A stretch of 64,000 bases of DNA from Herbiconiux sp. A18JL235 (GTDB lineage Bacteria > Actinomycetota > Actinomycetes > Actinomycetales > Microbacteriaceae). Shown one piece after another: positions 19,113-28,805 of the stretch (the stretch's first letter is position 1; every line of letters starts with the position of its first letter). The stretch spans positions 682,001-746,000 of the forward strand of contig NZ_CP162511.1 of NCBI RefSeq assembly GCF_040939305.1. The letters run 5' to 3'. Both the position numbers and the translations under genes were made by a program. Below the pieces are notes generated by a model. It saw nothing but the letters and a program-made list of their open reading frames with translations, did no database searches and had not been told where the DNA came from.

Positions 19113-20039
19113 ATGGACTTCCGCATCTTCACCGAGCCCCAGCAGGGCGCCAGCTACGACGAACTCCTCGCTGTCGCGAAGGCCACCGAGGAGCTCGGTT
19201 TCGACGCCTTCTTCCGCTCTGACCACTACCTGCGCATGGGTGAGGGCGACCCGGGCTACGGCCCCACCGACGCCTGGACGACGCTGGCCGGCCTGGCCCG
19301 CGAGACCGAGCGCATCCGCCTCGGCACCCTGGTCTCCTCGGTCACCTACCGCTACCCGGGCATCCTCGCCATCCAGGTGGCGCAGGTCGACCAGATGTCG
19401 GGCGGCCGCGCCGAGCTGGGGCTCGGCACCGGCTGGTTCGAGGCCGAGCACAAGGCCTACGGCATCCCCTTCCCGCCCAAGCGCTTCGACCTGCTCGAGG
19501 AGCAGCTCGAGATCGTCACCGGGCTCTGGACGACCGAGCGCGGTGAGACCTACTCCTACACCGGCGAGCACTACGCGCTGGAGAACTCGCCGGCCCTGCC
19601 GAAGCCGGTGCAGTCGCCGCTGCCCGTCATCGTGGGCGGCAAGGGCGCGAAGCGCACCCCGCTGCTGGCGGCCCGCTACGCCACCGAGTTCAACGCCCCG
19701 TTCCCCGACCCCGGCACCCTCCCCGAGCTGTTCGAGAACGTGCGCCGCGCCTGCGACGAGATGGGCCGCGACCCCGACGACATGGTCTACTCGGCCGCGC
19801 TCGTGGCCGTCGTGGGTGCCGACGAGGCGGAGTTCGCGCGTCGCGCCGCTGCCGTGGGCCGTGAGCCCGAGGAGCTGCGGATGAACGGGCTGGCCGGCAC
19901 CGCATCCGAGGTCGTCGACAAGATCGGTGCGCTGCGCGAGCAGGGCGCCGAGCGCGTCTACCTGCAGATCCTCGACCTGGGCGACCTCGACCACCTCGAC
20001 TTCATCGCCCGCGAGGTGGTCTCGAAGATCTCCGAGTGA
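19113..20039 (+). CDS. LLM class flavin-dependent (probably F420) oxidoreductase
   Basis: A 308-residue luciferase-like TIM-barrel enzyme. Motifs seen are FDAFFRSDHYLRMG near residue 30, RIRLGTLVSSVTYRYPGILA, and GRAELGLGTGWFEAEHKAYGIPFP near residue 95, all typical of the F420-dependent group of actinobacteria. The reaction and substrate are not known. The ATG follows TAGCCT by six bases without a ribosome site, so the message is probably leaderless. It converges with the permease gene with 15 bases between stops. Confidence 0.9.
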   Translation: MDFRIFTEPQQGASYDELLAVAKATEELGFDAFFRSDHYLRMGEGDPGYGPTDAWTTLAGLARETERIRLGTLVSSVTYRYPGILAIQVAQVDQMSGGRAELGLGTGWFEAEHKAYGIPFPPKRFDLLEEQLEIVTGLWTTERGETYSYTGEHYALENSPALPKPVQSPLPVIVGGKGAKRTPLLAARYATEFNAPFPDPGTLPELFENVRRACDEMGRDPDDMVYSAALVAVVGADEAEFARRAAAVGREPEELRMNGLAGTASEVVDKIGALREQGAERVYLQILDLGDLDHLDFIAREVVSKISE

Positions 20040-20054
20040 CGACGGTGCGGCGCT

Positions 20055-21614
20055 CTACTCCGGCAGCGCCGCATCCGCTTCGTTGGCGTCGCCGGCGATG
20101 CCGCGGGCGAGCGTCTTGTTGCGGAAGAAGTCGGGCCGAAGCTTCGCCTGCACCAGCATGATGACGATGCCGGCGACGATGATGATCATGCCCAGGATGA
20201 ACACGAGGCCGACGCCGCCGATGTTCGAGCCGCTGCCGTAGTCGGGGTTGGCGCTCTCGATGAGCGTCGTGACGAACAGCACCGCCAGGATGAGCCCGCC
20301 GACCAGTGGCGCGAAGAACTGGAAGAACGCGTTGCGCGCGCTGGCGAACCACTGCTTGCGGAAGTACCAGACGCACGCGAACGCGGTGAGCCCGTAGTAG
20401 AAGCAGATGAGCATGCCGAGCGTGGTGATGGTGTCCCACAGCACATCTTCGGAGATGAACCGCATGACGGTGTAGAACACGGAAGCGACGACGCTCGACA
20501 CGATGGTGGCGTAGCCCGGGGTGAAGAACCGCGGGTGCACCTTCGAGAACTTCGGCGACAGCGCGCCGTAGTGCCCCATGGCGAGGAGCGTTCGGGCGGG
20601 GGAGACGAAGGTCGACTGCAGCGACGCCGCCGACGACGACAGCACCGCGATCGACACCAGGATGGCGAGCGGCCCGAGGATGGGCCCGGCCAGCGAGAAG
20701 AACACGTTGCCCTGGATGTCGGGGTTGCCGAGCCCGTACTCGCCCTCGCCGACGCCCGCGTAGTTGATGAGCGCGACGGTGAGGAAGAGGTAGAGCACGA
20801 CGATGATGATCACCGTGGCGGTGGCGGCCTTGCCCGGGGTCGACGAGGAGCCCTTGGTCTCCTCGCTCATGGTGAGCGTGACGTCCCACCCCCAGAAGAT
20901 GAAGATCGACAGCGAGAGCCCCGCGGCGAAGGCGCTGAACGAGCCAACGGCGAAGGGGTTGAACCAGTCGAGCGAGATGGGCAGGGCGTCGAAGGCGTCG
21001 CCCGCGGCGACATGGATGAACGCGACGATGCCGAAGAACACCATGACGAGCAACTGGAAGCCCACCAGCACGTACTGCAGCTTCTGCGTGGTCTGCATGT
21101 CGCGGTACGAGATGAGGGTCGCGCCGAGCATGAACGCCAGGCAGGTGACCACGTTGATGAACGGATTCGTGGTGAGTTCGGCGATGCCGGGGTTCTGGAA
21201 GATCTGCGACAGCATCAGGTAGAAGAAGTCGACGGCGATGCCGGCGAGGTTCGACAGCACCACGATGGTGGCGGCGATGAGGCCCCAGCCCGCCATCCAG
21301 CCGATCCACGGCCCGAAGGCTCGCGTCGCCCAGGTGAACGAGGTGCCCGAGTCGGGCATGCGGCTGTTGAGCTCGCGGTAGCCGAAGGCCACGAGGAGCA
21401 TCGGGATGAAGCCGACGAGGAAGATGGCGGGCACGTGCGTGCCGACCTCGGCGACGGTGGGGCCGAGCGCGCCGGTGAGGGTGTAGGCCGGGGCGATGCA
21501 GGAGATGCCGATGACGATGGCGCCGATGAGGCCCACCGTCCCGGCGCCGAGGCCCTTCTTCGACAGGGCTGCGGTGGCCGCCGTGACGGGGGCGCTGGTC
21601 TCGGGAGGGGTCAT
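20055..21614 (-). CDS. APC superfamily amino-acid/polyamine permease
   Basis: A 519-residue transporter with about 12 helices. The first helix has VIGISCIAPAYTLTGALG, and later parts include SRMPDSGTSFTWATRAFG and IFIFWGWDVTLTMSEETKG, as in permeases of the amino acid-polyamine-organocation superfamily. It is the last gene of a minus-strand operon for GABA catabolism, so uptake of GABA, putrescine or a related amine is the likely role (inference from context). It overlaps the universal stress gene by four bases (ATGA). Confidence 0.88.
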   Translation of the reverse strand: MTPPETSAPVTAATAALSKKGLGAGTVGLIGAIVIGISCIAPAYTLTGALGPTVAEVGTHVPAIFLVGFIPMLLVAFGYRELNSRMPDSGTSFTWATRAFGPWIGWMAGWGLIAATIVVLSNLAGIAVDFFYLMLSQIFQNPGIAELTTNPFINVVTCLAFMLGATLISYRDMQTTQKLQYVLVGFQLLVMVFFGIVAFIHVAAGDAFDALPISLDWFNPFAVGSFSAFAAGLSLSIFIFWGWDVTLTMSEETKGSSSTPGKAATATVIIIVVLYLFLTVALINYAGVGEGEYGLGNPDIQGNVFFSLAGPILGPLAILVSIAVLSSSAASLQSTFVSPARTLLAMGHYGALSPKFSKVHPRFFTPGYATIVSSVVASVFYTVMRFISEDVLWDTITTLGMLICFYYGLTAFACVWYFRKQWFASARNAFFQFFAPLVGGLILAVLFVTTLIESANPDYGSGSNIGGVGLVFILGMIIIVAGIVIMLVQAKLRPDFFRNKTLARGIAGDANEADAALPE

Positions 21615-22495
21615 GAGGCGTCTCCGATGGTGACTGCCGCGTCGCGGGGAACGACGACGAGCGGGACGGGCAGTTCGCGCAGCATCTTCGCCGCGGTCGA
21701 ACCGAGGAACAGCTGCCGGGGCTGCGCCAGCCGGCTCGAGCCCACCAGGGCGATCTCGGTGGGCTCCCAGTCGAGGCCGCTGACGGCGTCTTCGACCCGG
21801 TTCCCGGTGACGACCTCCGAGGTCACCTCGACGTCGTCGGGCAGATCGGATGCAGCCCGCTCGAGCACCGACCTGGCATGGGCGGCGGCGCGCACGAGCG
21901 CGTCGTGGTGGTGGGAGTCGACGGGCTGGTCGAGGGCGACCAGCGAGATCAGGCGCAGCGGCAGATGGGCTGCGCGCGCCGCCCCGATGGCGGAGTCGAG
22001 CAGCGCCTCGGCGCCGGGCCGCGTGCCGACCGCACAGGTGATGCGGGTGAGCGGCGCGTCGCCCGTGGCGTCGCGGCAGCCGACGGGGGCCAGGGCCACC
22101 GGCACGGTCGCCGCGTGCAGCAGCGCGTTCGCGGCGCTGCCGAGGGTGAACCGCCCGAGGATGCCGCCGCGCGCAGCGCCCACCACGATGAGCCGCGCGT
22201 CGAGCACGCGGGCCGCGTCGAGCACACCGTCGGCGAACGACTCGGCGTAGACGACGTGCGAGGCCGCCCGCACGTCGCCCGGCACCGTGCCGAGCGCCTC
22301 GGCGAGCCAGCCCTCGGCCGTCTCCCTGACGTAGCGCTCGTAGCCGGGGTCGGCCGGCACGATCGTCGCCCGCTCCTCGCTCGAGAGCACCAGCACGAGG
22401 TCGAGACGGGCACCCGTGGCCCGGGCGAGACGCACCCCCAGGGCGAGGGCGTCGCGCCCGGCGGGGGTGTCGGTGTAGCCGACGATGAATCTCAT
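21611..22495 (-). CDS. Universal stress protein, two Usp domains
   Basis: A 294-residue cytosolic protein made of two UspA domains. Domain one begins MRFIVGYTDTPAGRDAL and ends with the nucleotide-binding pattern GAARGGILGRFTLGSAANALL. Domain two ends GSSRLAQPRQLFLGSTAAKMLRELPVPLVVVP. Both have the G-2x-G-9x-G(S/T) signature, so ATP binding is expected. It lies between gabD and the permease gene with an ATGA overlap to the latter, unusual company that suggests it may tune transport or starvation response (inference). A GGAGG site precedes the ATG. Confidence 0.9.
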   Translation of the reverse strand: MRFIVGYTDTPAGRDALALGVRLARATGARLDLVLVLSSEERATIVPADPGYERYVRETAEGWLAEALGTVPGDVRAASHVVYAESFADGVLDAARVLDARLIVVGAARGGILGRFTLGSAANALLHAATVPVALAPVGCRDATGDAPLTRITCAVGTRPGAEALLDSAIGAARAAHLPLRLISLVALDQPVDSHHHDALVRAAAHARSVLERAASDLPDDVEVTSEVVTGNRVEDAVSGLDWEPTEIALVGSSRLAQPRQLFLGSTAAKMLRELPVPLVVVPRDAAVTIGDAS

Positions 22496-22514
22496 CTCGC
22501 GGTCGTCCTCCGGT

Positions 22515-23984
22515 TCAGCTGTTCGGGATGAGGGTGTACTTCGTCGAGAGGTACTCGTGGATGCCCTCGGCCCCGCCCTCGCGGCCGAGCCCCGACTGCT
22601 TCACCCCACCGAAGGGTGCTGCGGCGTTCGAGAGCACACCCACGTTCAGACCCATCATGCCGGTGTCGAGCGCCTTGATCATGCGCTGGCCGCGGGCGAG
22701 CGACTCGGTGAACACGTAGGAGACGAGTCCGTACTCGGTGTCGTTGGCCAGGCGCACGGCCTCGGCCTCGTCGTCGAACTCGACGATGGAGACCACCGGC
22801 CCGAAGATCTCCTCGCGCAGGATGTCGCTGCCGAACGGCACCCCCGTCACCACGGTCGGCTCGAAGAAGCTGCCCGCGCCCTCGAGGGCGTGGCCGCCCA
22901 CGACGAGGGTGGCGCCGCGCCCGACGGCGTCGTCGACGAGTTCGCCGGTCTTGGCGACCGCTTTGTCGTCGATCAGCGGGCCGATGGTGACGCCCTCCTC
23001 GGTGCCGCGGCCGATGCGCAGGGCGCGCACCCGCTCGGCGAGCTTGTCGGCGAAGGCCTTCGCCACGGCGCTGTGCACGATGAAGCGGTTGGCGGCCGTG
23101 CATGCCTGGCCGATGTTCCGGAACTTCGCGGCCATCGCCCCGTCGACCGCCTTGTCGAGGTCGGCGTCGTCGAACACGACGAAGGGGGCGTTGCCGCCGA
23201 GCTCCATCGAGGTGCGCAGAACCTTGTCGGCGGCCTGCTTCATGAGTGCCTTGCCCACCGGCGTCGACCCGGTGAAGGAGAGCTTGCGCAGGCGCGGGTC
23301 GGCGATGATCGGGTCGGAGAGCTTCGCCGACGCCGAGGTGGTGACCACGTTGAGCACGCCCTTCGGCAGACCCGCCTCTTCGAACAGGCCCGCGAGGAAC
23401 AGGGTGGTGAGCGGCGTGAGCGCCGCGGGCTTCACCACGACCGTGCAACCGGCGGCGAGTGCGGGCCCGATCTTGCGGGTCGCCATCGCGAGCGGGAAGT
23501 TCCAGGGGGTGATGAGGAAGCAGGGGCCGACGGGCCGCTGCGACACGACCATCTGCCCGGTGCCCTCGGGGTTGTCGCCGTAGCGCCCGGTGATGCGCAC
23601 CGCCTCCTCCGAGAACCAGCGCAGGAACTCGCCGCCGTAGGTCACCTCGCCCTGCGCCTCGGCCAGCGGCTTGCCCATCTCGAGCGTCATGAGCAGTGCC
23701 GCCTCGTCGCGCCGCTCCTGCAGCAGGTCGAAGGTGCGGCGGAGGATCTCGCCGCGCACCCGTGCGGGCGTCGCCGCCCACTCGTCGGCAGCGGCGACAG
23801 CGGCGTCGAGCGCGCGCATCCCGTCGGCCGGAGAGGCGTCGGCGATGGCGACCAGGCGCTCGCCGGTGGCCGGGTCGAACACGTCGAGGGTCTTGTCGCC
23901 CTCGCCCGCCACCCACTCGCCGCCGATGAACAGGCGGTTCGGGATGCGGGAGATCAGCTCGGTCTCGTGCGGTGCGGTGGTCAT
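22515..23984 (-). CDS. gabD: Succinate-semialdehyde dehydrogenase
   Basis: A 489-residue NAD(P)-dependent aldehyde dehydrogenase that would oxidise succinate semialdehyde to succinate, the last step of GABA degradation. Motifs are the cofactor segment TPWNFPLAMATRKIGPALA, Glu261 in MELGGNAPFVVFDDAD and catalytic Cys295 in NIGQACTAANRF, all in the form typical of GabD. The frame is open upstream to 24236, but the start at 23984 has a good AAGGA site and agrees with family N-termini (RIPNRLFIGGEWV). It follows the Glu/Leu dehydrogenase gene by 56 bases and precedes the stress protein gene by 19. Confidence 0.93.
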   Translation of the reverse strand: MTTAPHETELISRIPNRLFIGGEWVAGEGDKTLDVFDPATGERLVAIADASPADGMRALDAAVAAADEWAATPARVRGEILRRTFDLLQERRDEAALLMTLEMGKPLAEAQGEVTYGGEFLRWFSEEAVRITGRYGDNPEGTGQMVVSQRPVGPCFLITPWNFPLAMATRKIGPALAAGCTVVVKPAALTPLTTLFLAGLFEEAGLPKGVLNVVTTSASAKLSDPIIADPRLRKLSFTGSTPVGKALMKQAADKVLRTSMELGGNAPFVVFDDADLDKAVDGAMAAKFRNIGQACTAANRFIVHSAVAKAFADKLAERVRALRIGRGTEEGVTIGPLIDDKAVAKTGELVDDAVGRGATLVVGGHALEGAGSFFEPTVVTGVPFGSDILREEIFGPVVSIVEFDDEAEAVRLANDTEYGLVSYVFTESLARGQRMIKALDTGMMGLNVGVLSNAAAPFGGVKQSGLGREGGAEGIHEYLSTKYTLIPNS

Positions 23985-24040
23985 GGGGCTGTCCTTCGTC
24001 GTCATGGGGTGCATCGGATGGTACCGGAGAGGGTGATCGA

Positions 24041-25345
24041 TCAGGGGTAGAGGCCGCGCTGGCGGTGCGCCTCGGTGACGCGCTGCACGGCAAGGGCCGT
24101 CGCCGCCGCGCGCAGGGTGAGGTCGTGCTGGGTGGCGAAGCGGGTGACGTCGTGCCAGCCGCCGAGCATCCGTTCGGCCAGGCGCGACTCGACCTCGTCG
24201 AGACCCCAGCGGAACGACTGGTTCGACTGCACCCACTCGAAGTACGACACGATCACGCCGCCGGCGTTGGCGAGGATGTCGGGGACGACGAGCACACCGG
24301 AGTCGGCGAGCACCCGGTCGGCCTCGCGGGTGGTGGGGCCGTTGGCGCCCTCCACCACGACCCGGGCGGCGATGCGCGAGGCGTTCTGGGCGTTGATGAC
24401 GCCCTCCACCGCGGCCGGCACGAGCAGGTCGACGGCCAGTTCGAGCAGCTCGTCGCCCTCGATCGGCTCGGCGTTCCCGAAGCCGACCACCGAGCCCGTC
24501 TCATCGACGTGCCGCGCGAGCGCCTCGATGTCGAGTCCGCCCGAGGCGTGCACCGCTCCGTACTGGTCGGCGACCGCCACCACGGCGACACCCGCCTGCT
24601 GCAGGAAGCGGGCTGCGTCGCGGCCGACCTTGCCGAAGCCCTGCACGGCGGCGGTCGCCGCGCGGTGCTCGATGCCGAGCGAGTCGAGGGCGGCGAGTGC
24701 GACGTGCACCACCCCGCGTGAGGTCGCGCTCGAGCGCCCGAGCGAGCCGCCGAGGCTGAGCGGCTTGCCGGTGACGACTCCGGGCACGGTGTGGCCCTTG
24801 CTCACCGAGTAGGTGTCCATGATCCAGGCCATGACGTTCTCGTCGGTGCCGATGTCGGGGGCGGGGATGTCGTGCTGCGGGCCGATGATCGGCAGGATCT
24901 CGGTGGTGTAGCGCCTCGTCACCCGCTCGAGCTCAGCACGCGAGTGCAGCCGCGGGTCGATCGCCACACCGCCCTTGGCGCCGCCGTAGGGCACGTCGAG
25001 CAGGGCGCACTTCCAGGTCATCCACATGGCGAGCGCCCGCACCTCGTCGAGGCCGACGCCCGGACTGTAGCGGAGGCCGCCCTTCGCGGGCCCGCGCGAG
25101 ATGTTGTGCTGCACGCGGTAGCCCGTGAGCACCTCGACCGAGCCGTCGTCGCGGCGCAGAGGGATGCTCACGGTAAGTTCGCGCCGGGAGGCGGCGAGGG
25201 TGGCGTGGGTGCCTTCGTCGTAGCCGTGGAACGCGACGGCCTCGGCGAGCTGCGAGTGCGCATCCGTCAGCGCCTGCACCCCGGCCTCCGCAGCGGCGGG
25301 CGCGCCGGCCGTGATGGCGCCGCCCGCGGTCACCGGCGCGTTCAC
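24041..25345 (-). CDS. Glu/Leu/Phe/Val dehydrogenase
   Basis: A 434-residue NAD(P)-dependent amino-acid dehydrogenase of the glutamate dehydrogenase family, which deaminates an amino acid to the 2-oxo acid and ammonia. Visible are the substrate site GPAKGGLRY (Lys88), catalytic Lys124 in PYGGAKGG, and the Rossmann motif QGFGKVG near residue 235. Its ATG overlaps the end of gabT by four bases, so the two are coupled. In this operon the likely task is to regenerate 2-oxoglutarate from the glutamate made by GabT (inference). Leucine dehydrogenase activity cannot be excluded. Confidence 0.92.
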   Translation of the reverse strand: MNAPVTAGGAITAGAPAAAEAGVQALTDAHSQLAEAVAFHGYDEGTHATLAASRRELTVSIPLRRDDGSVEVLTGYRVQHNISRGPAKGGLRYSPGVGLDEVRALAMWMTWKCALLDVPYGGAKGGVAIDPRLHSRAELERVTRRYTTEILPIIGPQHDIPAPDIGTDENVMAWIMDTYSVSKGHTVPGVVTGKPLSLGGSLGRSSATSRGVVHVALAALDSLGIEHRAATAAVQGFGKVGRDAARFLQQAGVAVVAVADQYGAVHASGGLDIEALARHVDETGSVVGFGNAEPIEGDELLELAVDLLVPAAVEGVINAQNASRIAARVVVEGANGPTTREADRVLADSGVLVVPDILANAGGVIVSYFEWVQSNQSFRWGLDEVESRLAERMLGGWHDVTRFATQHDLTLRAAATALAVQRVTEAHRQRGLYP

Positions 25346-26700
25346 GAGGCGGCCAGCGCGTCGCGCAGCACGTCGAGGCCCTCGAGCGCCAGCTCGTCGG
25401 AGATGGCCAGCGGCGGGAGGAAGCGGATGACGTTGCCGTACGTGCCGCAGGTGAGGAGCACGAGGCCCGCCGCGTGGGCGGCGGCGGCGACGCGGCCGGT
25501 GAGGGCGGCGTCGGGTTCGCCGGTCGCCGGGTCGACAAGCTCGATCGCCATCATCGCGCCCCGGCCGCGCACGTCGCCGATGCGCCGGTCGTTCACGCGG
25601 AGGGCGTTGAGGCGGCCGCGGAACAGCGTCTCGAGCTCGCGGGCCCGCTCGACCAGGTTCTCGCTGCGGTAGCTCTCGATGGTGGCGAGGGCCGCGGCGC
25701 AGGCGATCGGGTTGCCGGTGTAGGTGCCGCCGAGACCGCCCGCGTGAGCCGAATTCATGATGTCGGCGCGGCCGGTGACGGCCGAGAGCGGGAGCCCGCC
25801 GGCGATGCCCTTCGCGGTGACGATGAGGTCGGGCTCGATGCCCTCGTGCTCGCTGGCGAAGAAGGCGCCCGTGCGGGCGAAGCCGGTCTGCACCTCGTCG
25901 GCGATGAACACCACGTCGTTCGCGCGCGCCCAGCGCTGCAGAGCCGGGAGGAAGCCCTCCGCCGGAACGATGAAGCCGCCCTCGCCCTGGATGGGCTCGA
26001 TGATGATGGCGGCGAGGTTCGCGGCGCCGATCTGCTTCTCGATCACGCTGATCGCCCGCGCCGCCGCGGCCTCGCCGGAGAGCCCGCCGTCGCGGAACGG
26101 GTACGACAGCGGTGCGCGGTAGACCTCGGGGGCGAACGGGCCGAAGCCCGACTTGTAGGGCATGGCCTTGGCGGTGAGCGCCATGGTGAGGTTGGTGCGC
26201 CCGTGGTAGGCGTGGTCGAAGGCGACGACAGCCTGCCTGCCGGTGTGGTGGCGGGCGATCTTCACGGCGTTCTCGACGGCCTCGGCGCCGGAGTTGAAGA
26301 GCGCTGTGCGCTTGTCGAAGTCTCCCGGGGTCAGCTCGTTCAGCTTCTCGGCCACGGCGACGTAGCCCTCGTAACCGGTGATGGTGAAGCAGGTGTGGGT
26401 GAAGGCGGCGACCTGGGCGCTCACCGCCTCAACCACGGCGGGCGCCGAGTTGCCCACCCCGGTCACAGCTATGCCCGAGCCGAAGTCGATGAGCGAGTTG
26501 CCGTCGATGTCGCGGAGGATGCCGCCTCCGGCAGCCTCGACGTAGACGGGGAGGGTGACGCCCACGCCATCGGCGACGGCGGCGGTCTTGCGGGCGTGCA
26601 GCTCACGGGAGCGCGGGCCGGGAATCTCGGTGACGAGCTCACGGCGCTGGGGGAGAGAGGGCCCTCCGGTGACGGGCGGGGCGGTGGGGGCGATGGTCAC
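25342..26700 (-). CDS. gabT: 4-aminobutyrate--2-oxoglutarate aminotransferase
   Basis: A 452-residue class III PLP aminotransferase that transfers the amino group of GABA to 2-oxoglutarate, giving succinate semialdehyde and glutamate. Motifs are FNSGAEAVENAVKIAR (cofactor phosphate site), AFDHAYHGRT, IIEPIQGEGGF, FIADEVQTGFARTG (Asp268) and the Schiff-base Lys297 in VTAKGIAGGLPLSA. The GTG start has an AGGAGGA site a few bases upstream. It is the first gene of the operon gabT, dehydrogenase, gabD, usp, permease, and is divergent from a PucR regulator 111 bases away. Confidence 0.94.
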   Translation of the reverse strand: MTIAPTAPPVTGGPSLPQRRELVTEIPGPRSRELHARKTAAVADGVGVTLPVYVEAAGGGILRDIDGNSLIDFGSGIAVTGVGNSAPAVVEAVSAQVAAFTHTCFTITGYEGYVAVAEKLNELTPGDFDKRTALFNSGAEAVENAVKIARHHTGRQAVVAFDHAYHGRTNLTMALTAKAMPYKSGFGPFAPEVYRAPLSYPFRDGGLSGEAAAARAISVIEKQIGAANLAAIIIEPIQGEGGFIVPAEGFLPALQRWARANDVVFIADEVQTGFARTGAFFASEHEGIEPDLIVTAKGIAGGLPLSAVTGRADIMNSAHAGGLGGTYTGNPIACAAALATIESYRSENLVERARELETLFRGRLNALRVNDRRIGDVRGRGAMMAIELVDPATGEPDAALTGRVAAAAHAAGLVLLTCGTYGNVIRFLPPLAISDELALEGLDVLRDALAAS

Positions 26701-26811
26701 GAGGTCCTCCTGGTCACGACGGTGGGCGGTGCGCCCTCCACGCTAGGTCGCCGCCCACGCCTTCGCCTCTGCCGATCTGGCACGCTCATCGTCTGTGTGC
26801 GACACTGTGGC
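26701..26811. promoter_or_regulatory. Divergent promoter region of gabT and the PucR gene
   Basis: The 111-base gap must hold both promoters and probably the PucR binding site. On the plus strand GACACT (26801-26806) is five bases before the PucR ATG and may be a -10 box. I see no clear palindrome. Confidence 0.45.
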
Positions 26812-28302
26812 ATGCCCGTCACCGTGCGCGACCTCGTGCAGCACCGCCCGCTGAGCATCCGGATGCTCGCCGGCGACGACGGTGTCGAGCTGGGCTGGTC
26901 GAACTCCAGCGACCTCGACGACCCGAGCCCCTTCCTCGAGGCGGGCCAGCTGCTGCTCACGACGGGCCGCCAGTTCCTCGCCTTCGACGGTGTCGGGGAC
27001 TACGAGGCCTACGTGGAACGGGTCGCGGCGGCGGGTGTCGTGGCCCTCGGCTTCGGCACCGAGGTGCTGCGGGCGGGAACCCCCGCCGAGCTGATCGAGG
27101 CCTGCGAGTCGGTCGGGATAGCGCTCGTCGAGGTGCCCTACGCCACCCCGTTCATCGCGGTGAGCCGTTTCGTCGCCGACCGAATCGCCGCCGAGCAGCG
27201 CCGGCTGCTCGAGTGGGCGCTCGCCGCCCAGGAGTCGATCTCGCGGGCGGTGCTCGGCTCGGGCGGGCTCGCCGCCGCGGTCGACAGCGCGTCGCGCGCG
27301 CTCGGCTGCCCACTCGCGGTGCTCGACCCCGACGGAGCCGTGCTCGAAGGGGCGGCTCCGAGCTGGCTGCGCGAACGAGCCGTGGCGCTGCTGCGCCGCG
27401 GCACCCGCGCGCGCGACCATGGCGACGACGACCGTGGCTCGTGGTCGGTGCAGACCCTCGGCCACTCCGGGAGGCTGCTCGGAGCCGTGGTCGCGGTGCG
27501 CTCCGACCCGCTCACCGCGGCCGAGCTCTCCGTCGTCACCCTGCTCACCGCGCTCACCGAACTCGCCCTCGAGCACGCCGAAGACCAGCGACTCGGCTTC
27601 CGTTCGGTGGCGCAGCAGCTCCTGGCGCTCCTGCGCGACGGGCGCGTCGACGCGGTGCGCCGCGCCCTCGACCACCTGCCTGCCCAGCTGCCGGCCGAGC
27701 CGTTCCGCATCCTCGCCCTCAGCGCCGCCGAGGTGGCGCCCACCCTCCGCGATTCCCTCGAGCGCATGGCGGCGGGCCGCGGCCGGCGGTTGTTCGTGGT
27801 CGAGCACGACGCCCAGCTGCTGCTGTTCGTCGACGGCACCAGCCGGGTCGCCGTCGAATCCCGCCTCGCCGAGAGCGAGACCAGGGCGGGCCTGTCGTCG
27901 GAGGCGCGCTGGCGCACCCTCGACGAAGCGCTCTCCCAGGCCGTCGCGGCGCTCGCGGGGGCTGCTCCCGCCCGCATCCTGGCCTTCGACGAGTTGATGG
28001 CGGGCACCGTGCTCGGGCTCCTCACCGAGTCGCGGGTGGCCGAGCTCGCACGGTTGCGGCTGGGCGCGCAGCTGGCGACTCCCGACGGGGCGGCGAGGCT
28101 CGGCGAGGCCGCCGTATGGCTCGCGCACAACGCGGTGTGGGATGCCGCGGCCCGCGAGCTCGGTCTCCACCGCCACACCCTGAAGCTGCGCATGTCGGAG
28201 CTCGGGCGCGACCTCGACCTGCAGCTCGACACCTTCCGTGGCCGGGCGGAGTTGTGGGCGATGCTCGTCGCTCTCGACCTCGCTCGAAGCTCGCTTCGAT
28301 AG
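26812..28302 (+). CDS. PucR family transcriptional regulator
   Basis: A 496-residue regulator. The N-terminal PucR domain starts VTVRDLVQHRPLSIRMLAG and contains LLTTGRQFL. A middle GAF-like region covers about 160-260. The C-terminal helix-turn-helix is of the PucR/CdaR type, with WDAAARELGLHRHTLKLRMSEL at about 440-465. Members respond to nitrogen compounds such as purines, proline or GABA. Its position between the gab operon and the amine oxidase genes makes it the likely activator of both (inference). The frame is open upstream, antisense to gabT, but the domain begins at the ATG used here. Confidence 0.92.
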   Translation: MPVTVRDLVQHRPLSIRMLAGDDGVELGWSNSSDLDDPSPFLEAGQLLLTTGRQFLAFDGVGDYEAYVERVAAAGVVALGFGTEVLRAGTPAELIEACESVGIALVEVPYATPFIAVSRFVADRIAAEQRRLLEWALAAQESISRAVLGSGGLAAAVDSASRALGCPLAVLDPDGAVLEGAAPSWLRERAVALLRRGTRARDHGDDDRGSWSVQTLGHSGRLLGAVVAVRSDPLTAAELSVVTLLTALTELALEHAEDQRLGFRSVAQQLLALLRDGRVDAVRRALDHLPAQLPAEPFRILALSAAEVAPTLRDSLERMAAGRGRRLFVVEHDAQLLLFVDGTSRVAVESRLAESETRAGLSSEARWRTLDEALSQAVAALAGAAPARILAFDELMAGTVLGLLTESRVAELARLRLGAQLATPDGAARLGEAAVWLAHNAVWDAAARELGLHRHTLKLRMSELGRDLDLQLDTFRGRAELWAMLVALDLARSSLR

Positions 28303-28342
28303 GGTCGGGGCGACAACGACACCCAGCGAACAGGACATCACC

Positions 28343-28711
28343 ATGCCCCGCATCACCATCATCCTCGGCGCCGTTCTCATCGTCCTGGGGTTGATCGGCT
28401 ATGTCGCCACCGAGTTCGCGAGCTGGACCGCCCTCATCCCCTCCATCCTCGGCGCACTCCTCATCGTGTTCGGCCTCGTCGGCGTCAAGCGGCCGAAGAT
28501 CGGCATCCACGTCGCGCTGGTGGTCGCGCTCCTCGGCATCGTCGGAACCTTCATGAACGTGCTGAAGATCGGCGAGGTGTTCGCGGGAACCGCCGAACGA
28601 CCCGTGGCCGTGGTGCTCAGCACCATCACCTTCGTGCTCCTCGTCGTGTACGTCGCGCTCGGCGTGCGCTCCTTCATCGCCGCGCGTCGGGGTCGATCCG
28701 TCACGGCGTGA
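28343..28711 (+). CDS. Small membrane protein of four helices, function unknown
   Basis: A 122-residue hydrophobic protein with four predicted helices (ITIILGAVLIVLGLIGYVAT, WTALIPSILGALLIVFGLVG, HVALVVALLGIVGTFMNVL, VVLSTITFVLLVVYVALGV) and a basic tail. I do not recognise a named family beyond small actinobacterial membrane proteins. The ATG at 28343 has an AGGAC site; upstream codons in the same frame overlap the PucR gene and look non-coding. It lies between the regulator and the amine oxidase gene and may be unrelated to them. Confidence 0.75.
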   Translation: MPRITIILGAVLIVLGLIGYVATEFASWTALIPSILGALLIVFGLVGVKRPKIGIHVALVVALLGIVGTFMNVLKIGEVFAGTAERPVAVVLSTITFVLLVVYVALGVRSFIAARRGRSVTA

Positions 28712-28805
28712 AAACGCTGGGTGACTGTCGATTCCGACGGTCAACGTGCCATCATGGTTGCGACTTCGTCATCGATGGGGTCTCAGAACTACGGAAAGAG
28801 TCGTG

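Noticed and set aside
25474..26811. Upstream extension of the PucR gene opposite gabT
   Set aside because: The extra N-terminal sequence has no domain and is antisense to gabT; the PucR domain starts at the ATG of 26812.
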